Source: Schistocerca nitens (Eukaryota > Arthropoda > Insecta > Orthoptera > Acrididae). Taken from it: a stretch of DNA of 64,000 bases. Below the pieces are notes generated by a model. That model saw nothing but the letters and a program-made list of their open reading frames with translations. It did no database searches and was not told the origin of the DNA. Location of the stretch: NCBI RefSeq assembly GCF_023898315.1, contig NC_064618.1:248805076-248869075 (forward strand), given 5' to 3'. Below are positions 21,560 through 34,043 of this stretch, one piece after another; positions within the stretch are counted from its first letter, which is position 1, and each line of letters begins with the position of its first letter. The position numbers and the translations under genes were made by a program.

Positions 21560-22000
21560 CTAAGGTGGAAAATTTATGAATCTATTAACCATTTATGGAC
21601 TATTTGTAGCATGTCATTTACTGACCAGAGGTGATGCCTGCATTGACACTGTTATCTCAAATCTAAATACATGGGACTATGAGATCATTTTAGTTGACCC
21701 AATGATGTCTGCCAACAGAGCACTATTCATGGGACTTTATACAAAGAGAACTAATAATCAACCAGCTGTTTCCTAGCATTCTAATTATGTATTCACAAAA
21801 AGGATCATTAACAAGGAAACATTAAACTCTTTTCAAACAGCACTATCTGCAGTATACTCCCAGGTGGGATTACAAGAAATGGCTGTGATTAATGCATTTA
21901 AAGAGTTATTTCAGACCATCAAAACCAAATTTGATTATAGCTATCCACTGAAGGCCAAAAAATGTTGCAACACAGGCAAACTCTGTGTGTGGTAAAGTAT
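21560..22000 (+). pseudogene. LINE endonuclease C-terminal fragment
   Basis: The frame from 21576 reads 'LLTIYGLFVACHLLTRGDAC', then 'IDTVISNLNTWDYE'. 'TRGDACIDTVISNL' resembles the conserved 'TR..S.IDN/DTVISNL' segment near the end of CR1/Jockey-type endonucleases; the frame continues to 'DPMMSANRALFMGL', where 'SDHRAL' is expected. After a stop at 21774 the same frame goes on with 'RIINKETLNSFQTALS', the linker to the RT. The RT itself is absent. It is nested inside the MULE element. Confidence 0.65.
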
Positions 22001-22382
22001 TTTGTCATAACAGACGTGACATTTAAGCACTTTTGAGAATTTCAGCCTATTTTCTTTTACATACAAACTAAGACTTGCTGTAGCATGACACTAAATCCTT
22101 GATTTTTGTGCTCATACACAATAGTAAAATCATGACAAATTCCATTACTTTCTTTGTTGTCTTCTGTTAACTCAAATCCTTTACCAAATACTGATTCAGA
22201 CCAATTATAATGTTTCATTGTGCAATTCAGTTTTATTTACACAATTAGATATCACTAAATTATAGGATACAGTTTGAATGAGCCAAGATAGTGAGATAGC
22301 ATTATTTTAGTATTCCATGATTAACAAAACTCAAAAAAATGCATAAGTAAATTTAAATTTTTATTCACCTTCAACTACATGG

Positions 22383-22386
<4 letters not shown>

Positions 22387-22452
<66 letters not shown>

Positions 22453-22455
22453 ACA
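22387..22455. repeat. Compound (CT)n(CA)n microsatellite
   Basis: An uninterrupted CT run of about 43 bases is followed by about 26 bases of CA. The open frame that crosses it is a by-product. Confidence 0.97.
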
Positions 22456-22489
22456 AATTGCCATAATGTACAAGAAGACCTTTATGTGC

Positions 22490-22813
22490 ATTAACAATAT
22501 TAGGAAAAGGATAGTTTGCTATTCACTGTACAGGCATAATGTAAAGACTGTTACACATTTAGCTTTTGGCCAAAGCCTTCTTCAGAAAAGAAAACACAAA
22601 CAGATTTACACACTCCCTGCACACATGTCCACTATCTGCAGTGGGTGATATTGGTCATGTGTGCTTGCTAGTATTAATCTGTTCGTGTTTTATGGCTGGA
22701 GAAGGCTTTGGCTAAAAACTAAATGTGTAACATTCTTTACATTGTGCCTGCCTGGAACTCAACATGACACCTTTACAGTGAGTAGCAAACTATTTTTTCC
22801 TAATATTGTTAAT
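22490..22813. mobile_element. Fold-back MITE
   Basis: Arms of about 95-118 bp face each other. Left 22490-22584 begins ATTAACAATATTAGGAAAA; the reverse complement of 22696-22813 begins the same way and shares 'TAGTTTGCTA[TC]TCACTGTA', 'AATGTAAAGA[CA]TGTTACACATTTAG' and 'GCCAAAGCCTTCT'. The right arm carries about 20 extra bases. No coding capacity. I recall related repeats as common in locust DNA, often next to CA/CT arrays, as here. Confidence 0.8.
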
Positions 22814-22857
22814 ATTCCCACCTGGAGTTTACTTTTTCTTTAACACTTCATCACGCC

Positions 22858-25368
22858 TCACAAAATCCTTTTCTGCTTTGTGGAAAAAAATCCAGCCTGA
22901 GATTCAAGCTTGTCATTGACGTTTACTGTATTTTCTTGTGAGAAAGAAAAATCTTTATTAAGATTGCCAATGATCTTCTTCAGATCCTTCAATACTTTGG
23001 CCTTAGTCTCCTGTCCACACTGTGTTCCTTTGCTGAGTTCAACTATAGTTTCACAGTGAGACATCACATCATGTTCAAATGCTTCAGCAGATTTTTCTGA
23101 ATTGCCAGAAAGCAATGCTGACACATATTCATTGTCTGCACTAGAGGGCAAGGAACACTGTTCACTCTCCTGGACAGCACCAGACAATGATTTGGTACAT
23201 GCATGTATATGCTTACATATGTTAAAATTTAAAATGTTGTCTAAACAACTGCATTTATACGAATGCACACATATGTTACAGATGTTACACTTAAGTGAAC
23301 ATTTTCTTTCGCATATCAGTTCTGAATTTTTTACAACATACACTTCACAACCAGTGGAAGAAAGCACTTCCCACAACCCTTCACCCCTGCATAAAATCAT
23401 CCCATTTGTTATATCTGAGCTATCGTAGTTTGCTTTCACTCTTGATGCCCTAGAGCATTGTTTACGTTTTGAGAGCTTCACTAAGCCCTCATATACTTTG
23501 TCTCCCACTAAACGTAACAAAGCGTTTAATGACTTGTCCAGCCTTCTGCACTTTTTCCCTTCTAGGTAACTGTATTTGATTACTTTATGTAGGGACTCCA
23601 AGTAATTGTTTGTATTAATGCCCAATCGGTGCCTAAAGCAATACGCCCACTTTTCCACTCGCTGGCAGTACATCTTAACAAAGTACCTGCCAAATTCTGC
23701 AGTATCTGGATCATTCAATAAGTCTTCCACCACTTTCTCCAGACTACAACTAAAAACATCTATATCCAGTTCAGTCTGAAGTTGCTTTAGTGAACTAAAC
23801 ACTGCTGATTTTTTCTCACTACCCCCAGCAATTCTCCTTAAATTCTGAGACCAGTTCCGTTGTATATGCCAAGAACACAGCAACTGGTTTGGCACAGGTC
23901 CCATTACTGCTTACCATGCATTATAAAATGCTGGTGCATCGTCAGACATAAACACAATGGTCTTTACAATGCCCACCCTTTCTCTCACACATCTGAAGTA
24001 AAAAGACAGTAAGCACATGTCTCCCCTATTTGAAAAACAAAATGCAACTGGCATTCCAGCACCATATCTATCAACAACGACAATAGAAAAAAGTTGAAAA
24101 TCGTATGCAGTCATGCCATGAGTGCCATCCACACATATTTTATCTTCTCCATACTTTAGAAGTTGTTCAGCCTGAAAGTCTGTCATTATAATAAGAATGA
24201 AGTCTTCAACTTGAAAATTAGGATCCACTTGTTTTTGCTGCTTGAAATACAGTACTGTGTTGTCACTTTGTCTCTTTATTTCTTCAACCCACAATTTCAA
24301 ACTCACTGCATCATTTTCATGCTTCTTCGTTGCATAACCAATATCAAAATCCCTTTTTATATTATGCAACTCTTTTTCCTCAAGGAGATGGATTCTCTCC
24401 ACACTTGCAGCGATTGGTGCACTTCTCACATCTTGCAGAACTCGTCCAACACGAACACCCTGTGACAGCCGTCCTGAAAAAAGAAAAAAAAGGAAATAAA
24501 AATGAAGCACATTGATAGACCCTACGTCTGTTCACACAAATAAATTTGATAATTTCATGTTCATGTACATACGTGTCACATTACCCATTTTACCTGCCAA
24601 CTCTGCCCTCTCGTTCCTATGCAGAAATGTTCTTCCAACATCTTGGGTGTGTCCCATATGTTTTGAAAAAATTTTAAGCAGCATTTGTCGTCTGTTATTA
24701 TCACTTGCATGTTGGATGGACAAGTACTGCCTATTTTATTCGTGCCCATACTTTTGACACACCTGGCACCTGTTACTTTAGAACTGAAATTGAAAGAGCG
24801 ATGGCAGTGGTAATGTCGAACACGTTTTTCTAGTCGCTTCTGCTCCGAACAATTCATTACATAATGAACATGGTTTACTTTTTTGTAAGAAGTTTTCCAC
24901 TCTTCAAAGTCTGAAAAAAATGTTAAGGCAGTATTTTTTAAGTCACGTACTTGGGGCCAACAAAATTTACTAAAACGTGACTAACACAATAAATATAAAA
25001 AACAAACCTGCAAGACAACCAAATTCTATCTCCTGGCATTCAAAACTAACACCATGGTTCTGTTGAATTTGTGTTCTCAGTGTGTCGTAGGTGAGAAACG
25101 AGAGAGAGCACTGTGGGCAACTAATGCGGCATTTCCGACTGTTTTTCTCCGACTTCATGCCATGCACAGTTATTTGATGCCGTTTTAATGAACTGCATCT
25201 CATAAATGCAATTCCGCACAGGGGACACAATTCACTGCCTTTTCATTTTTTAGACACAAGGATGTCAAGTTCATGAACTTTCCTCATATGGGCGTAGAGG
25301 TTCATTCGCATTTTAAACTCTGAACTGCATTCCTCACACTTATAGAGCGTTTCGTGGGAATCACTCAT
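22858..25368 (-). pseudogene. Three-exon MULE transposase pseudogene
   Basis: Exon 1 (25368-25008) opens with ATG and holds C2H2-type zinc fingers ('YKCEECSSEFKMRMNLYAH', 'LCPLCGIAFMRCSSLKRH', 'SCPQCSLSFLTYDTLRT'); TGA at 25245-25243 is in frame. Intron 25007-24911 has GT..AG. Exon 2 (24910-24594) carries a 'DFEEWK...HYHCHRS' domain and ends 'NERAELAG'; a slip at the A/T run near 24665 changes frame. Intron 24593-24474 has GT..AG. Exon 3 (24473-22858) has the MULE catalytic core: 'ICVDGTHGMTAYDFQL', 'FMSDDAPAFYNAW', a TAA at 23913-23911 where Ser is expected, 'LLCSWHIQRNW', and a SWIM-type zinc finger 'CSCLDNILNFNICKHIHAC'. Three lesions make it dead, but domain order and splice sites are preserved. 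Possibly the Phantom/MULE group. Confidence 0.88.
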
Positions 25369-25590
25369 GTTTACCAAAACGAACTAAACAATAACAAGAA
25401 ACAATAACAAAACGGAACAGCAGCAACGAAATAACAAGAAGCAGCAACAAACAACGAAAGCAGTTAAATGGAGCACAAGGCAAACATCAACACGAATGGC
25501 GTCTTCGAACAGGATGCCTCGTCACGTGAAACCAACTTCCGGTCAGTAAACGTCAAATCAGCCAAATGCGTACTGTCGAGAGACACTCCC

Positions 25591-27097
25591 CATTGTGATC
25601 TGCTCTTCGACCACAGACATATCTGTATGTCTGTGACTTCGGTCAATCTTCGCCTCGGGAGATACTAACAGTGGTCATTGACCACCGAAAGTGTATATAG
25701 ACGTCTATATCCTTATAAGACAGGAAGACCAGAGTTCTAAAATATAAATATGGGACCCACATTAGAAGATGAAATGAATCGACATTTTGTGGAAACTTTC
25801 GTTAAAATTGTAACTATTTAGCATATATGTGTTAAACTACTTGGTTTATGGCACCACTACATAGAGCATCGTACAAATATACTAAAAGAACTATCAAAAT
25901 ACCTTTCGTTACTAACTGATTGAATATTTTATTATTCTCAAATGCGGAAACAATTCGTCACAAGGCCTATAACTAGGGTAGAGAATTATTATTTATGTAG
26001 ATTATTTATTTTTCAGTCTCAACTGGTCTGGAAGTTTCGCTGTGGGTAATTCCTGTGAAATATTTTTTGTTATATTTTGCAGGAGAATGTATGTCATCCA
26101 GGTGTTTGATGTTTCCAAACGAAACTTTATAAAAATCAACAGATGACGCATCTGGAAAATGAATGTTAGTTATAACTATTTCCTTATTGCCTTCAACACT
26201 AAACTTCTTCTTTTCATCAATTCAGAAATCTGTAACTGAGAACACTCTCTCAGCAGTAACATTAATGCTACTAGAGCTAGCACAAACACAGTAATGAGCT
26301 GCAAATTCTTACAACAGTTATATTGAGATGTAAGGAATGTGAAGATAATAGATCTCACTCTGTTTGGTTTAATCAAGGAGTGTATTTTCTTTATTCTTTA
26401 TGCCCATATTTGCTCTTTATTTACTTATGCTACACATAAATTATAATTACGCAATTTCAAAATACACAGGGCAGTTAATGAAAAATGGCTCAATATGTAT
26501 CCAGTATGTATTTTGACGGGACAATGGTACATTTAGGCTAAATAAGGGACGAACCCATAAAATATGGTGGTAGGTGTTCTAGCAGAAGAAGTAAAGAAAT
26601 ATACTCAATTCACAATTGCAATGCAATTTTGGAAGCTATTGCTGCCTTTCCTTACTTCGTAACTGAGAACCTATCAGCTTCATTCTTGCAAATTACACGA
26701 GTTTTGTAAAAAGAATTAAGTTTGTCACTAATAAAGGACCATGTGCGCATTTTTAAGCAGTACAATCTATCAGGCCCAATCATTAGAAACCTACTAAACT
26801 TGAGTTTTAAAAGTATGTTTCTGTTGGCAATGTCGATTTATCAAAGCCTGCAACATGTTCGCATCTTCGTCTACTCTATGTACAAACATTACTGTATACC
26901 TATTAGCATCATTGTCTACGCTGAACAGACAGCAATCATTTCACATTGTGAATTCGCGTCAAGGGCCACATTATGACAAGTGAAGAGGATGAATTAATAA
27001 TGTGTGGTGCTACTTCAATAATAATCAGACGAAGAAAAATTTGCAGCCATCGTATATGTACATAACCATGCTATAGAAGACATGGCGACAATGACAT
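25591..27097. other. Non-coding stretch, no gene recognised
   Basis: AT-rich. A short palindrome-like TATATAGACGTCTATAT lies near 25693. Nothing else was found. Confidence 0.4.
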
Positions 27098-28640
27098 GTG
27101 GTACGAGCTGAATTTAGAAGACGGTCTCGCTTTCGTAACTTCACTAGGACGTCGTCTTACAGTTATTATATTCTACGAAATTATCTAGCTTGTTGTTTCA
27201 GAGAAAGACACGAATGTCAGAAAAGAAATTCATGTGAATCAAAGACTTACTCTTCGTTCTTGGCAATGGACATTTCTATCAAAGCCTTGCACAGTTATTC
27301 CACATTTCAAAGCCAGCCATACCTCAAATTGTTCCTGCAGCTTGTGAAGCTTTGGTTAAAGTTTAGAAGGATTATGTAAAGGTGATATAGCTACAGTAAC
27401 AGCAGTGAGACGTACTTTTTATTGATCAGAGACCTATATGTATGTGTAGATTAAAATTATGACATATAGTCTTCATTTGCAGCAAACATACTTTCTTCCA
27501 CTCCAATGTCACTGGCAGTGCTAACGAATCTGACAGGGGAATCTGCAGTTGATGACCCCCCTGTTACATGCTTGTTCAATACTGAATCCTCCCTTCTGCA
27601 CAAATTTTTTGTTGTAACAGCGCTTTTGTAAGGCGGTAGCTCGAGTAATACTTCCTGAAGTTACCGATTGAATCGTGCTCTCCTTGTTGATGTTGAGCTG
27701 CAGAACATTCTCAAACATTACGTACATACATACATTAATTACTGTTGCCTCATTTCGTGGATTGCGTCTTCCATTGCATCCTTCACCAGTTTTTGTGGAG
27801 GATGCGCACCTGACGGTTCATCTCGACCTGCAGCATCTTCCATATCTTCAGCTGGTATCTCTTACGGAATCTGAACTCAAATTTACTGGTTTCAGATGCT
27901 AGCAACTGCAAATGATGGCGTGATAATGAATGTGTGTTCGATCAGGTACTCCACTTCCCCCATTGTGTGGGAGAAGTTGATGAGAAGCATATTATCCTAC
28001 AATATCGTGGTGGTAGTGTGTGCGAATTTTGCAGTTGCAAAGAGTCATTTAGCATTATGTTACTTGCTGTTGTTGACACCAATTACAACTCGTTATGTGC
28101 TGATTTGGCTACCAATGTAGCATTTCAGATGGAGGTGTTTTTAATAATGCCTCTGTAAGTCAATATTTCACAAAAAAATCTAAACTCACAACCACACGAA
28201 TGTTTACCTGAAGGGACAAAGCCCCTACTATGTCCTTTCATGGCAGATTGGGCTTTTCATAATAGGGAGACATCACGAACCCCTGTCCAGGAAAGATCAA
28301 TGGAAAGAATTTTTGATATACCGATTATCTAAGGGAAGGATGGCTGTGGAAAATACATTCTTATTATGACCTCACTGTTTTGTGTCTTCCAAAACCCAGT
28401 GTTGTTTCAACCTGAAAAGTCATGAACTGTCAGTATGAAAGCAGTCGGTCTCTATAATTTCTTCAGCAGAAATGGCGATTCAATGATCTATTAAAGCCCA
28501 CTAGGAAGTATCGATTCTCTTTGCCTACAGACAGATGAAATGTTGCTGCATCATCTGTTACGGCACTCTCAAATATACCATGGAGAACTTCAAATACACT
28601 CAAAGAAATTCGTGACGAATTATAAATTACTTTGTAAGCT
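27098..28640 (+). pseudogene. PIF/Harbinger transposase pseudogene
   Basis: Shuffled frames keep the order of a Harbinger (DDE_Tnp_4) protein: 'RSRFRNFTRTSS' near 27125; 'GHFYQSLAQLFHISKPAIP' and 'IVPAACEALVKV' at 27270-27365; 'FDQVLHFPHCVGEVDEKHII' at 27935-27994 (first catalytic Asp in GEVDEKH); 'MLLAVVDTNYNSLCADLAT'; then near 28230-28340 remnants of 'ADWAF' and 'YRLSKGRMAVENTFLL' (the R..VE segment with the last acidic residue). About 500 bases between 27370 and 27900 do not match the transposase and may be an intron or insertion. On the - strand of that piece runs 'ISAEDMEDAAGRDEPSGAHP'-like acidic sequence. Multiple stops; dead. Confidence 0.8.
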
Positions 28641-30739
28641 CACAAGGAATGGTGCCACAACAAAATAATTACAGTTGAATATTGTTCTACAGCACAGAAT
28701 ACAAATAAACATCTGTGCTCTTAAATTTTTCTCTTCTCACAATGGTACTGTCTTATGATGATAAACTTCAGGTTTTTTCTTCGCATCACTGATGTTGATG
28801 CTCAGCGGCACAGCCATTTTCTGCAGGGAGTCCTGCTTTATTCAGTATTTTTATAGATGACACTACTTATACTCCAGAGACACTCTTCTGCTTCATAAAG
28901 TTACACGCATAACATGCAATGCAATGTAAGGTAACATGTAACACTACACGAGGTAGGACAGAGCATAAACAGATACTAGCACTATGTAGTGCCATTTAGC
29001 GGTAGCAGACCAGAAACAGTGATTCTTTGATCTTTACCGACATAACCATGGAGGTGGTGGTTGTTGGGATGTTTAAGGGGGACTAAACAGCAAAGGTCAT
29101 CAGTCCCCCACATAACCATGGACACTGTCTTTGTATTCACAACCTGTTGCAAAAATAGGTACACCAGTACGAGCTGCAAACAATGCTGCACACATGTATG
29201 GCAGAATATTTTTCAAGCACAGTGTAAATGCGACTTCAGAAACATGGTGACTTGCACTAAACATACACTAGACTTAACTTTCCCTGCAAGGTTCTCAAAG
29301 TACTGGAAAACTCTCTAGCAGTTCACTGGCAACCACTCTACACATTACTAATTTCCAAGAGCAGCAAAAGTGACGCCACAGCAAGTTGCTTGACGGCTGG
29401 TATGGTAATGGCTCTGTGTACTACTATTTCCTGTCAACATCTGAGGGCACTGTTTTTCAGTATGACGTCAGCTGGGATTATTCATTTGGACAATGGTGTT
29501 GTCATACATGTTATATCATTAGAATTGAACCAATAATAGAGTAAGAAGAAGAGGAAGCTTAAGTGTTGGACCTGAAAGTGAATTTTATGCAGAAGTAACA
29601 CAGCGGCATCAAAGAAACTTATGATGGACGTAGTACTCCTAAACAAAGACTTATTTGTGAATCACTTTCGAATAACAAAAGCCAATCTCGAGTTCTTGTA
29701 GAGCTGTGAATCAAGCTCTTTTAAAAGATTTCATACTCACATTCGAGCTGCAGTCGTGGTTCGAGTGAAACTATATGTGACAGATATTTAACATCTGGCG
29801 ATTATCTGTCATTTTCCCATAATTTTTACAAAAGTACAGTTTCAAGGTTCTTGTGTAATATTGGCTGCTATATGCGATGCCCTAAGGACCCATTTAAAAT
29901 CTAATATTTACACTCCTGAACCACACATTAGCAAAATGAGATGAAATTTTTAAGTTGTTCTACGTCAAATTTTGGCGTTACTCTTCATTCCAGTGCATTA
30001 AAAGACACTCTAATATAATTCCTTTTCTTCTGGGCGGGTATCACAGCGTCAATAAATCTGAAGAAGGAAGTTATTCCACCAGGCTCCATTTCAAATTACT
30101 TTAATCTGCACTACTATTTCTGGGTATGGTTTATAATCAAGTGCACCTATAGCAAAGGTCCGTAAACTTTTCCTCTGATGAAACACTTTGACAATCCTGG
30201 TACTTTAATGGAACTCCTTGTTTATGTGATCGATAATAATATTTTTTAAAAATTGAGTAAACTTGTTTCATTCAGTAATTACTTCAATTTTAAATCATAA
30301 CTAATGATATAGGAATAACCATAATAAAATTTTTAAAAAATAATAGTATCATCAAACTGTCAAAAAACAAAAATGCCATGTTATTCATAGTTTTTCATGT
30401 GCAGTTATTCTTTTTCTGCAGAGTACCACTATGTGTGGAACATGGAGTGGAAACCCTAATCTATGCCAACAGATGTAGAAACATTGCACTCATCTCTCTA
30501 AAACAACACAAGCCATGTGTATTTCCGTAAAGCACAGTTATCAGTGATCATCATTTAAAAGAGGAGTCTCCAAGTTACTAGATTATGAAGGGCACATGTC
30601 ACATTTTGAATCTCAGTGGAGGCTGGATAACACATTTTCTCAGAAGAAAATTGTAGCGAAATTTAATGTTGTTCAACACAAACACAACATTCAGTGTAAT
30701 CCTCATGTAAATTTTATTACTGTTTAGTACACTTAGTGA
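28641..30739. other. Non-coding stretch with a SINE/LINE tail
   Basis: Apart from the short repeat tail at 29050-29112 I see no gene or repeat structure. Confidence 0.4.
29050..29112 (-). repeat. SINE/LINE 3'-tail fragment
   Basis: The reverse complement reads GGGGGACTGATGACCTTTGC then TGTTTAGTCCCCCTTAAAC and CCCAACAACCACC, the conserved tail of arthropod SINEs. It is also present at the 3' end of the long LINE at 52143-52203. Confidence 0.75.
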
Positions 30740-31185
30740 GAGTATGAAATTTGTCTTTTGAATACAAAATTTACTGGCACTAACTCAATCTGTTGTATGG
30801 GCAAAATATCTCATAAATGTTTGTCACTCAGGTTACTTTTGTCTTCAGGTTTTGTAAATTTTCAGCAAAGAAAATAGTTGTTCTCGCCTGTAGGTAGTGC
30901 CAAATACAAATTATAAACCTTGTGCAAAGTCTTTGAAGTTAGGGTAGTTTTCTTCTGGAAGAAACTTGTAAAACTGAAGAAGGTTTCCTTCTTTAAATTT
31001 GTACTTCATTGTGTCATTAGCTTGTAGGTCAATTATTTCCCAATGCAGTGGTGACTGAATGCCTTTCACTTTACAAGAAATGGGTTTTTGGAAAATCCTC
31101 AGAATGAGCATCTAAATCTGAGAACCTGGAAGAGAACTCTTCTTTAAGATTCTGTACCTCAATCTGTGAAAACTGAATCCCTATA
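30740..31185 (-). pseudogene. hAT-type transposase C-terminal fragment
   Basis: On the - strand: 'VQNLKEEFSSRFSDLDAHSE' near 31160, 'LHWEIIDLQANDTMKYKF' and 'LLQFYKFLPEENYPNFKDF' within 31111-30911, then after a stop 'FVFGTTYRREQLFSLLKIYK' near 30905-30850 and 'SNLSDKHL'. This order (LQ.EIIDLQ.D..LK.KF, then F.STY.CE.LFS) is the C-terminal catalytic/dimerisation region of hAT transposases of the GTF2IRD2/ZBED-like type. The N-terminal BED finger and the core are not present. No ends found; dead. Confidence 0.72.
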
Positions 31186-31189
31186 AGTA

Positions 31190-31815
31190 TGCTTTGCTGT
31201 CCATCTGTCTGTCTGTATGACTGCTATGAACTCTTTTTCTCAGGAACATATTGTCATATTAAGTTCAAATTTTTGTAACATGTCAATGCCTATGGTCTGT
31301 TAGGGTTGTAAAAATTTTGGATTTTTAGGTGACTCCAATCATAAGATATCCATTTATGTCACATATTTTTATACTTGAAAACTAACTCATCAAAGCTTCC
31401 CATTGACTTAGAATCATGAAATTTGCCAGAGACAAGGTTTCTCAGTACAAGTAAAGGGAAAATCCGAAAACAGCTAATCTGCAATGATATTACAAGAATA
31501 AAAATATTTTTTGTCGTTTTTAATCCATCTGTCTGTCTGTTCATCTGTTAAGACAGTTTTTCTTTTGAACAGTTAGATGTACAAAGTTCAAATTTATGTC
31601 ACATTCTAAGGTCTATGGTCCCTTGGCGGTGTAAGACATTTAACCTTCTAAGTCAACGCAATCACAAGATTCAATCATAAGGTCATATATTTTGACTTTC
31701 CCTAACTCACTCGTCAAAACCAACAGGATACTTGCTTTTGACTTGAATCATTAAATTAAGCAAGAAGCAAGGTTTCACAGTACAAGTGTACTGAAATATC
31801 CAAAACTTATTAAAA
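31190..31815. repeat. Two-unit tandem repeat, period about 315 bp
   Basis: Both units start CCATCTGTCTGTCTGT (31201 and 31528) and repeat the landmarks 'AGTTCAAATTT', 'GGTCT[AG]TG..C', 'AACTCA.TC.TCAAA', 'GAATCAT.AAATT', 'CAAGGTTTC.CAGTACAAGT' and 'AAAA[TC]ATCC.AAAA' in order. Divergence is about one quarter. It looks like a piece of satellite DNA; I recall a similar abundant locust repeat. Confidence 0.8.
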
Positions 31816-32934
31816 ATAATTACATCACATAAAATAACATACATTTTATTCATCATCCATCAAAAGTGTAAGAGAGGAACATTACTGCATGCAAACATAA
31901 AATGTAAGTTGTAGTCATGTTTTAGTAAGTAAATAAAATGTTTTATTAAAGCTTCTTTCTATACATGTATAAGTCCCCTGCTCACTTCTATTTGTTTATC
32001 TAGGCTAGTCTGGGGAAACACTGTAGAAATTTTGATACAGTTTTGGAATTCCCCGGACTATTATCTTGTCAGTAACAATATTGTTAACAGGCAAAAATCG
32101 TTGAGTGTCTCGACTCCCACGATACCTACACATACACACGTAATTACATTAGTATGAATCCTTCAGTGTGCAAGTTCTAGTTGCAGTTGGCCAATTTTTC
32201 AGCTCACCAAGAGATTCCACTGCAAATAAGCATGCACATCCTTCTATGAGTGACAACTGGCGAATTGTGAGAAAATTTTCTGTCTGAAGTAACCGTTCAA
32301 AAGCCTTAGTTTCTCTCTGAAAGCCTTAAGAAGTATGTGTAGGTCATTATGCCGTCACACATATTTATACAAGATAATCAGTTGCCCAGTTTTGGTAAGA
32401 AGTGAATTTGCTTCTATAGCTGAACGCTAGTGGCCCTAGGGCACAGGACATGTTGCAGCCAGGGCAGCTTGTTGACAGTTCCTGCAAGCCTAGGTTGGGA
32501 GACAACCAGAACGTCGCCAGAAATGTGTAAATCCCAGAGCCAGGAATTTCGGCAGCTGTTGTTGCATAGTCTATGTGCAGGAGATGCTTCAAGAAATGGT
32601 GGAGTATCAGAAAATTTTAAAGATGACTAAGCTACAGCTCTTTGAGATTCAACAATAATTTATATCAAGTATTAATGAAAATCTGAATATATCGGTAACC
32701 TCAAATAATGAGACAAATCCAATGACACAACAATATTTCAATGCCTTTAAAACTAAAAAAGTTAATATTTCGTAAGTGTGGATGCCACCATTTGAAATAC
32801 ATTTCACAATGTTTAGATGGGAGGTGACGTGACAGCCAGTGTGAATCAAGCTTAGAGGAATTTCTGTTTGCTCTTGTAGCAGCGTTTGCGTGTATTTTGT
32901 CTCGATGAAATAAGACTATAAAAGATTAATGTTA
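31816..32934. other. Non-coding stretch, no gene recognised
   Basis: No motif or repeat structure was seen. Confidence 0.4.
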
Positions 32935-32940
32935 GACTTT

Positions 32941-33162
32941 TAGTCACGTACTACTTATTACAATCTTCAGAAAGACTCACGAAGTAGTTAGGCTATAATA
33001 TTTTTTTTATTGCAACGAAAAGATCATATAAACATTGAATCAATAACAACAAAACTAATATATATAATCAAAGAATAAACAATCTGTCCCTTGTGCGCGC
33101 CGCCACAGAATAATGCTATCCTTCATTGTGCGTCTATGGATGTTCTGCTGGCGACTCCCACA
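32941..33162 (-). repeat. 3' LTR of the Gypsy element
   Basis: On the - strand it begins TGTGGGAGTCGCCAGCAG and ends near GTAGTACGTGACTA. It contains CGCACAAGGGACAG and an AATAAA-like A/T-rich part. Its partner is 37545-37765. Confidence 0.92.
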
Positions 33163-33174
33163 CAGCCCCCCTCC
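33163..33174 (-). other. Polypurine tract of the Gypsy element
   Basis: GGAGGGGGGCTG on the - strand directly precedes the 3' LTR, the expected plus-strand priming site. Confidence 0.7.
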
Positions 33175-34043
33175 GATAGTGCGGAGCTCCGGGAATGCAG
33201 GGGTATTTATATTTCGCCGTCGCCCAGCTCCTGTGTGTATTGAAGGCATTGGTTGAACTTCTTCAGCTTCTGTTGCTGGTAGTGACGGTACCGCTTCCTC
33301 TTTTGGTGGTGAGGTGGTGTCATCCTGGTCCAGTGGTGTGGAAGGTGGCGCTTGGTACCTGACCTCTGTGTCCTCTTCAGTTGGTAACATATGTGCAGGT
33401 TTGAGCTATTTCAATGACACCATTTGACTCTTTCCATTTAGATCTATCTGCATGGTATGTTCATCCTGTGAGTGCAGTCTGTAAGGTCCAGAATATAGAG
33501 GCTGCAGCGGTGACTTGACAGCGTCCGTCCGTAGCATCACATGTGTACATGAGTGTAGATCTTTGTGCACGAACGTATTTACCTCTCCATGTCTCGAGAC
33601 AGGAGATGGGCGAAGTCTGGCCATATGCTCGCGTACCATTTGCAATGTAAACGGCATTTCGGTCTGTCGTGCCCCTTCTTTATCGGTGAAGAATTCTGCA
33701 GGCAGTTGTAAAGGTTCACCATAAACCAATTCTGCGGTGGATGCCCTTAAATCCGTTTTCAATGCTGTGCGTAGGCCCAACAAAACTAGTGGTAACGCTG
33801 ACGACCAAGATTGTGCAAAGCACATTAATGCAGCTTTTTATGTTCTATGCCAGCATTCTACCATCCCATTGCTTGTTGGGTGGTACGCTGTGGTGTGATG
33901 ATGTTGGAACCCGCAGGTGTTGGCCAATTCTGAGAACACCGTCGATTCAAACTGACGCCTCTGGTCTGTGGTGACATGTAAAGGGCAGCCAAAACGTGCG
34001 ATCCAAGATGAAAGAAATATACGTGCCACCGTTTCTGACATGT

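Larger units (their letters stand above)
20256..25590 (-). mobile_element. MULE-type DNA transposon with degenerate ends
   Basis: Imperfect terminal inverted repeats of about 65-70 bp: left 20256-20319 starts GGGCGTGTCTCCCGACAG, and the right end 25521-25590 reads in reverse complement GGGAGTGTCTCTCGACAG. Both continue through GTACGCA[CT]TTGGCTG, TTTGACGTTT and a shared CACGTGA. Between them on the - strand lies a spliced MULE transposase pseudogene. The left interior (20320-22857) is non-coding and carries a LINE fragment, a microsatellite and a fold-back MITE. I could not establish a target-site duplication. Confidence 0.7.
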
